A stretch of 9,665 bases of DNA from contig JALOTO010000045.1 in the NCBI GenBank assembly GCA_025457845.1, forward strand, positions 1 through 9,665. The letters are read 5' to 3'. Positions 6,442 to 9,665 of this stretch are shown here, in pieces (the first letter of the stretch is position 1; every line of letters starts with the position of its first letter). Under the pieces are notes generated by a model. The model was given only the letters and a program-made list of their open reading frames with translations, did not search any database and was not told where the DNA came from. Origin of the DNA: Thermoplasmata archaeon (lineage in GTDB: Archaea > Thermoplasmatota > Thermoplasmata > UBA10834). The position numbers were made by a program, and so were the translations under genes.

Positions 6442-7208
6442 CCGTACATCTCGGGCCTGGGGGGGCCGCGGTCGTCCTTGGTGACCACGGCCTGCTTGCG
6501 GATCTCCTTGATGTGGGCCTCGATGCGCTGGGCCTCCTCGAACAGGGGCTTCGCATCGAACTCGATCCCGAGGAGGATCCTGTCGATGGCCTCGAGGACG
6601 AGGGCGGCGGCCTTCGCGTCAGGGAAATCTGGATGGGCCTCAGCCAGGAGGGTGACGACGTCGAAGTCGCGTTTCCTGCCCTCGTTGAGCAGTACTCCTG
6701 CGACGCCGGATATGACCCCTTCCTCGAATGACTGGACCTGGTGCTGCTTCAGGAGCTCGCGGGTCCTCACCGTGCTCGATATGCCGAAGACCACATCGGA
6801 TATCTGGGCGCTCTCCCTCAGCTCGGGGTCGACCACAAGCCCCTCGGGGGAGACGATCATCCGGCACTTCTGGTCGACCGCCCACTCCACCAGGGCCTTG
6901 GCGATGGGGCGTATGAGGTTCGCCGGCGCCTGGAACTCGGATATGAACGCGACGATCTGGTCGCCCTTCTTGCCCTTCTCCCCTGCATATATCCGGACCG
7001 GGCTCAGGGGCTTGGAGTCCCTGATCAGGGAGACCGTGGGGAACTGGGGCGAATCCATGATGCCGATCTGCTCCATCTCGAATATCTTGATCAGATAGTT
7101 CGCCGCGATGGAGCTCACAAGGCCTACGCTGGGGAACCCATCGATTATCGTGGCGTTCCTGAGGTCCTTGCGTTTGAACTCGTAGATCTTGATGTCGTCT
7201 CCGTCCAT
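6438..7208 (-). CDS. PAC2 family protein, probable archaeal proteasome assembly chaperone
   Basis: The 256-residue product has the PAC2 signature IIDGFPSVGLVSSIAANYLI at about residues 21-40, then an alternating alpha/beta core, a conserved-looking MIVSPEGLVVDP segment, and a charged helical region near the C-terminus (FEEAQRIEAHIKEIRKQ). Proteins of this family form dimers that help assemble the 20S core. The last three residues are Met-Tyr-Gly, which fits the hydrophobic-Tyr-X motif that docks in pockets of the proteasome alpha ring. I chose ATG 7208 rather than GTG 7232. A TATA box (7232-7239) overlaps the GTG and lies about 27 bases upstream of the ATG, as expected for a leaderless message. 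The gene converges on rtcA and shares CTAG (6438-6441) with it for both stops. PbaA/PbaB-like assignment is inferred. Confidence 0.85.
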   Translation of the reverse strand: MDGDDIKIYEFKRKDLRNATIIDGFPSVGLVSSIAANYLIKIFEMEQIGIMDSPQFPTVSLIRDSKPLSPVRIYAGEKGKKGDQIVAFISEFQAPANLIRPIAKALVEWAVDQKCRMIVSPEGLVVDPELRESAQISDVVFGISSTVRTRELLKQHQVQSFEEGVISGVAGVLLNEGRKRDFDVVTLLAEAHPDFPDAKAAALVLEAIDRILLGIEFDAKPLFEEAQRIEAHIKEIRKQAVVTKDDRGPPRPEMYG

Positions 7209-7231
7209 CGGGGATGAAATGAGATGATTCA

Positions 7232-7239
7232 CTTATAAG
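7232..7239. promoter_or_regulatory. Palindromic TATA box between the PAC2 gene and arfC
   Basis: CTTATAAG reads the same on both strands. On the minus strand its centre is about 27 bases from ATG 7208 of the PAC2 gene, a leaderless arrangement. On the plus strand it would start transcription near 7262, giving arfC a leader of about 40 bases that includes its SD. Use in both directions is inferred; use for the PAC2 gene is the stronger case. Confidence 0.55.
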
Positions 7240-7282
7240 GATTGGCTGAAGCCGGTCCTGTCCCCGCGCCAGTACTGGGACC

Positions 7283-7288
7283 GGAGGT
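7283..7288 (+). promoter_or_regulatory. Shine-Dalgarno-like site of arfC
   Basis: GGAGGT lies 12 bases before ATG 7301. It is a strong match to the archaeal anti-SD with somewhat long spacing. It supports the upstream ATG over the TTG at 7346. Confidence 0.4.
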
Positions 7289-7300
7289 CTCTGGCCCTAG

Positions 7301-7978
7301 ATGCGAAAGCTTCTTACTGGGCAGAGGCATCTTGATTGGACGACCTTGAAGGTAATCATCAACTGCGCCATGTCAGCAGACGGGAAGATCGCCCTCAGAT
7401 CGAGACGCCAGACCGCGATCTCTGGAGACGAGGACCTGAGGCGCGTCCACAAGCTCCGGAACTCATGCGACGCCATATTGGTGGGCGTCGAGACCGTGCT
7501 CAGCGACGATCCCAAGCTGACCGTCAAGGAGAAGTACGTGAAGAAGCCGAGGAACCCTCTGAGGGTCGTCCTCGACTCCAAGGGAAGGACGCCGAACGAC
7601 GCGCAGGTCCTCAACGGCGCGGCCAGGACGATCATAGTGACCAACGAGCGGTCGAGGAAGACCTTCCGGAACGCTGAGGCTCTCAGGTGCGGGAAGAAGG
7701 AGATAGATCTGCCTAGGCTGCTCGACGCCCTCGAGAAGATGGGAATAGGATGCCTTCTGGTCGAGGGAGGGTCGCGAGTCATCTGGTCATTCCTCGAAAA
7801 CCGCCTCGCTGACGAGGTGAACATCTTCATCGGCAGCATGGTCATCGGCGGCGACGAATCCCCGACCCCGGCCGGGGGCGAAGGGGCGATCGACGAGAAC
7901 GGGATCATCCCTCTCAGGCTCAAGTCCTCCAAGGCACTGGGCAACGGCATCCTGCTTACATACGAGGTGGTCAAGTGA
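7301..7978 (+). CDS. arfC: 2,5-diamino-6-(ribosylamino)-pyrimidinone 5'-phosphate reductase (archaeal riboflavin pathway)
   Basis: The 225-residue protein belongs to the RibD C-terminal/dihydrofolate reductase-like fold. In archaea this stand-alone reductase uses NADPH to reduce the ribosylamino-pyrimidine intermediate before deamination, on the way to riboflavin and F420-type deazaflavins. Landmarks are NCAMSADGKIAL (21-32), EDLRRVHKLRNSCDAILVGV (44-63), DDPKLTV, RVVLDSKGRTP (88-98), LLVEGGSRVIWSF (152-164), DEVNIFI and PTPAGGEG (188-195). The first 16 residues are extra compared with a start at TTG 7346, which would give MKVIINCAMSADGK and match the family's usual beginning more closely. 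ATG 7301 is preferred for its GGAGGT, but the point is open. The gene overlaps the Mut7-C gene by GTGA, so the two form an operon. Function rests on family recognition. Confidence 0.88.
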   Translation: MRKLLTGQRHLDWTTLKVIINCAMSADGKIALRSRRQTAISGDEDLRRVHKLRNSCDAILVGVETVLSDDPKLTVKEKYVKKPRNPLRVVLDSKGRTPNDAQVLNGAARTIIVTNERSRKTFRNAEALRCGKKEIDLPRLLDALEKMGIGCLLVEGGSRVIWSFLENRLADEVNIFIGSMVIGGDESPTPAGGEGAIDENGIIPLRLKSSKALGNGILLTYEVVK

Positions 7979-8439
7979 CATCCCCTGAAGCGACACCGAA
8001 GTTCGTGGCCGACCACATGCTCGGCTCCCTCGCCAGGTGGCTGAGGATGATCGGCTACGACACAGTCTACGAGAAGAAGCTGGACGACGCCATGATCGCG
8101 ACGATGGCGAAGGAGCAGGGCAGGTTCATACTCACCAGGGACAAGGAGCTCGCCAAGGAGCCCATCGCCTTCCTCGTCGAGCCCGACGACCTGGAGGAGC
8201 AGCTCAAGGCCGTGGGGCAGAAGTACGGCCTGAGGTTGAACGAGGCGACCATCAGGTGCTCGTCGTGCAACGGCGATCTCGTTGACCTCCCCAAGGAGCA
8301 GGCGAAGGGCGAGGTGCCCGAGGGGGCGTACTCCGGGAACGACAAGTTCTGGAGATGCGCCAAGTGCGGGAAGGTCTACTGGAAGGGGACGCACTGGAGA
8401 GGCATAATGGAGAGGCTGAAGAAGCTCAACCTAGCTTAG
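7975..8439 (+). CDS. Mut7-C RNase domain protein with zinc ribbon
   Basis: The 154-residue protein opens with KFVADHMLGSLARWLRMIGYDT (residues 9-30, with one gap-free run), the signature of the Mut7-C domain, a PIN-like RNase fold. Candidate metal-binding acids are Asp13, Asp37 or Asp38, and Asp56 in FILTRDKEL. Residues 95-131 carry four cysteines as CSSC and CAKC, forming a zinc ribbon, followed by VYWKGTHWRGI, a usual ending of archaeal members. It is probably a cytoplasmic RNA-cleaving enzyme; its target is unknown. The start is GTG 7975, inside the stop of arfC (GTGA). A GAGGTGG SD lies four bases upstream (7964-7970). Internal Met15 would cut off Asp13, so the GTG is right. Its 3' end overlaps the next, convergent gene by 14 bases. 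Confidence 0.88.
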   Translation: MTSPEATPKFVADHMLGSLARWLRMIGYDTVYEKKLDDAMIATMAKEQGRFILTRDKELAKEPIAFLVEPDDLEEQLKAVGQKYGLRLNEATIRCSSCNGDLVDLPKEQAKGEVPEGAYSGNDKFWRCAKCGKVYWKGTHWRGIMERLKKLNLA

Positions 8440-9271
8440 CCTCTGTCCCGTGAAGGTGCTCGCTGATTATCTTGCCGCTCGATGAGTTCACTATCATCGC
8501 ACCGCCCTTGCCCTCGATACACCAGACGGGCAGGTAGACAAGCCCCTTGCCCTCGATGGGCATGGACTCCTTCAGGCCCTTCTTCCGTTCTATGATCTCC
8601 GAGTGGCCGAAGTCCTTGACGGTCTCGAGCAGGGACCGCGCCTCCTCCTCGATCGACTTGACCGCCGCGGCCCTGGCCTTGTCCTCGTCGATCTTGGGCT
8701 CCCGCCTAGCGTGCACGATGTCTATGTTGTCAACGAGTTCGAAGCCCCACCGCCAGGTCTCCACCTGGCCGGTCAGGCCGTTGACCGCGACGATGCCGGC
8801 TCTCTGCTTGCCCTCGCCGATCTCGAGGACGTAATGGAACAGATAGTGGGGGACGAGCTCCAGCTCGAACTTGTACCCCTGGACCTCGTGCCTCGCGATG
8901 TGCTTCATGTCCTCGAGCGTGAAGTTCGGCTTGACGATGCGCTCGGCCCTCTCCGTGGTGCTCTCGACGATGACTGGGATGGCCTGCTCAGGAGGCTCGA
9001 AGGGCCGCTGTGGAGATTCGTCCGAGATGACATCGTCCAGGAGGCTGTGGCCCTTCCCGTCCGAGAGGGTCTCGAGCTGAAGGCTCCCCACCTCGTGCTC
9101 GATCTCCTCCCTGCCCCAGTAGTGGACTCCGTTCTTCTGGAGGAAGGCCTGGACGCCCTCGTCCGCCCTGCTCAGGGAGGCGACGACCTTCCGGCCGGAG
9201 AAGCCTGCGACGTTCTTCACGAAGTCCCGCGCGTCGTCGATGAGCATGTCCCCGGACGCCATGACGACCAC
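8426..9271 (-). CDS. Unrecognised protein with two PepSY-like alpha/beta units; 5' end probably longer than shown
   Basis: From GTG 9271 the product is 281 residues. I do not recognise a named family. The N-terminal part (to about residue 62), with the upstream in-frame codons, reads like a degenerate restriction-endonuclease-type fold: VDERDGYVYGRRPDISVVV, then GRKVVASLS and HYWGREEIEHEVG. Residues 63-115 look like a linker rich in acidic residues and proline. The C-terminal half holds two similar units, each a charged helix followed by beta strands: LVPHYLFHYVLEI ... GIVAVNGLTGQVE (139-171) and GLVYLPVWCIEG ... AMIVNSSSGKII (243-269). No signal peptide or membrane segment is seen, so it is probably cytoplasmic. 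The frame stays open upstream past 9373 with no ATG, GTG or TTG. The 3' end overlaps the Mut7-C gene by 14 bases. Confidence 0.7.
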   Translation of the reverse strand: MVVMASGDMLIDDARDFVKNVAGFSGRKVVASLSRADEGVQAFLQKNGVHYWGREEIEHEVGSLQLETLSDGKGHSLLDDVISDESPQRPFEPPEQAIPVIVESTTERAERIVKPNFTLEDMKHIARHEVQGYKFELELVPHYLFHYVLEIGEGKQRAGIVAVNGLTGQVETWRWGFELVDNIDIVHARREPKIDEDKARAAAVKSIEEEARSLLETVKDFGHSEIIERKKGLKESMPIEGKGLVYLPVWCIEGKGGAMIVNSSSGKIISEHLHGTEAKLG

Positions 9272-9373
9272 CGAGATGTCGGGGCGTCGGCCGTAGACGT
9301 AGCCGTCCCTCTCATCGACCTCGAAGTCCCTCGACTTCAGTATCTCGACAAGATGGTCTTTCAGAGTGACCAG
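9272..9373 (-). other. Probable N-terminal coding extension lacking a standard start codon
   Basis: The frame of the downstream gene continues upstream for at least 34 codons with protein-like content (LKDHLVEILKSRDFEV, then DGYVYGRRPDIS). The only initiator-like codons here are CTG at 9373 and 9364. A GGGGGG purine run (minus strand, 9380-9385) lies six bases before CTG 9373. A TATA-like CTTTTATCC (9410-9418) would start the transcript near 9388. A CTG start or a base error at the true ATG would explain this. Confidence 0.45.
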
Positions 9374-9409
9374 TCCGCGCCCCCCGTGATGACCTTGAAT
9401 GCTAGGACC

Positions 9410-9418
9410 GGATAAAAG
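9410..9418 (-). promoter_or_regulatory. TATA-like element of the unrecognised minus-strand gene
   Basis: Minus-strand CTTTTATCC predicts transcription from about 9388. That lies upstream of the whole protein-like reading, so it supports translation beginning well before GTG 9271. Confidence 0.4.
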
Positions 9419-9489
9419 GGTTGTGAGGCCAGCTTCGCGAAAGGTAGATAGGCGCCGCGCGCCGTACCAATCGGTCGAGAGGCACCGTC

Positions 9490-9665
9490 ATGCACCCGAG
9501 GCTAGTCGTACCGGTCATGTTCTTCGCTGCGGGCATCGGCCTCATCGGCCTTGCCGTCGCACAGGGGGACGCGGATGTCTCGCTCTTCCTCGTGTTCCCC
9601 GTCTTCTCAGGCAGCAGCGCGACCTTCGTCCTCGGGACCGCGTTCATCCTCCTCAGCTTCGTCTC
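9490..9665 (+). CDS. DUF131/TIGR00304-like small membrane protein, N-terminal fragment (runs off right edge)
   Basis: Fifty-eight codons are visible from ATG 9490. The reading is MHPRLVVPVMFFAAGIGLIG, then about 14 polar residues with VSLFLVFPVFSGSSATF, then a second hydrophobic stretch, VLGTAFILLSFV. A hydrophobic helix, a short loop with a 'F-x-x-F-P-V-x-x-G-S' pattern, and a second helix is the layout of the archaeal DUF131 (TIGR00304) membrane proteins, whose function is unknown. A GAGAGG SD (9477-9482) lies seven bases before the ATG. It is divergent from the unrecognised gene to its left. The family call is a resemblance seen over a short stretch. Confidence 0.6.
   Translation, partial: MHPRLVVPVMFFAAGIGLIGLAVAQGDADVSLFLVFPVFSGSSATFVLGTAFILLSFV

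Noticed and set aside
7297..8394. 365-codon minus-strand open frame across arfC and the Mut7-C gene
   Set aside because: Both genes on the plus strand have family motifs and SD sites. The minus reading is low-complexity Arg/Ser/Pro-rich sequence spanning two unrelated genes.
8603..9415. 270-codon plus-strand open frame opposite the unrecognised gene
   Set aside because: The product is a run of Leu/Asp/Val/Arg repeats typical of an antisense frame in GC-rich DNA. The minus frame has ordinary protein composition and a repeated domain pattern.
9451..9463. GC-rich near-palindrome (GGCGCCGCGCGCC) between the two rightmost genes
   Set aside because: It is short and made only of G and C in a GC-rich background, so it is not distinguishable from chance.
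1..9665. CRISPR array, toxin-antitoxin or defence system, insertion sequence or prophage genes
   Set aside because: No regularly spaced repeats, transposase, integrase or nuclease-helicase genes were seen. The Mut7-C RNase has no antitoxin-like partner; its overlapping neighbour is arfC.

Overview
The window is most likely archaeal DNA from a GC-rich member of the Thermoplasmata / Candidatus Thermoplasmatota. The evidence is the gene set: an archaeal-type pyrimidine reductase of riboflavin biosynthesis (ArfC), a PAC2-family proteasome assembly chaperone, RNA 3'-phosphate cyclase, a Mut7-C RNase with a zinc ribbon, and an apparent DUF131/TIGR00304 membrane protein. Several starts also lie about 26-30 bases downstream of a TATA-like element and lack a clear Shine-Dalgarno (SD) site, as expected for leaderless archaeal transcripts. 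Lineage below 'archaeon' is inference. No rRNA, tRNA, CRISPR array, insertion sequence or prophage gene was seen.

Layout. Positions 1-131 (minus) hold the first 43 codons of an ornithine/acetylornithine aminotransferase that runs off the left edge. A DUF998 membrane protein follows (231-848, minus). Two minus-strand ion transporters come next: a CPA2-type cation/proton antiporter (1019-2818) and a CaCA-type cation exchanger (2982-4031), separated by a perfect hairpin and a TATA-rich gap. Both carry substitutions at positions that normally bind ions. After a divergent promoter region comes a plus-strand pair: an MFS transporter (4154-5428), whose stop overlaps the start of rtcA (5425-6441). 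A PAC2 chaperone (6438-7208, minus) converges on rtcA and shares one CTAG with it as both stop codons. Its C-terminus is Met-Tyr-Gly, which fits the HbYX motif used to dock on the proteasome. A second plus-strand pair is arfC (7301-7978) and a Mut7-C RNase (7975-8439), overlapping by GTGA. An unrecognised minus-strand gene (8426-9271, probably longer at its 5' end) converges on it. It has a possible degenerate nuclease-like N-terminus and two repeated PepSY-like alpha/beta units. The right edge (9490 onward, plus) holds the beginning of a small DUF131-like membrane protein.

How it fits together. This is compact archaeal housekeeping DNA rather than a defence or mobile island. Genes are packed as short overlapping pairs or converge with 4-14 base overlaps. 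The left half is membrane transport. The right half mixes RNA end processing and decay (rtcA, Mut7-C), cofactor synthesis (arfC) and proteasome assembly. I see no single new multi-gene system. The points most worth checking are the altered ion sites of the two exchangers, the HbYX tail, and the unrecognised protein at 8426-9373 with its missing start codon.
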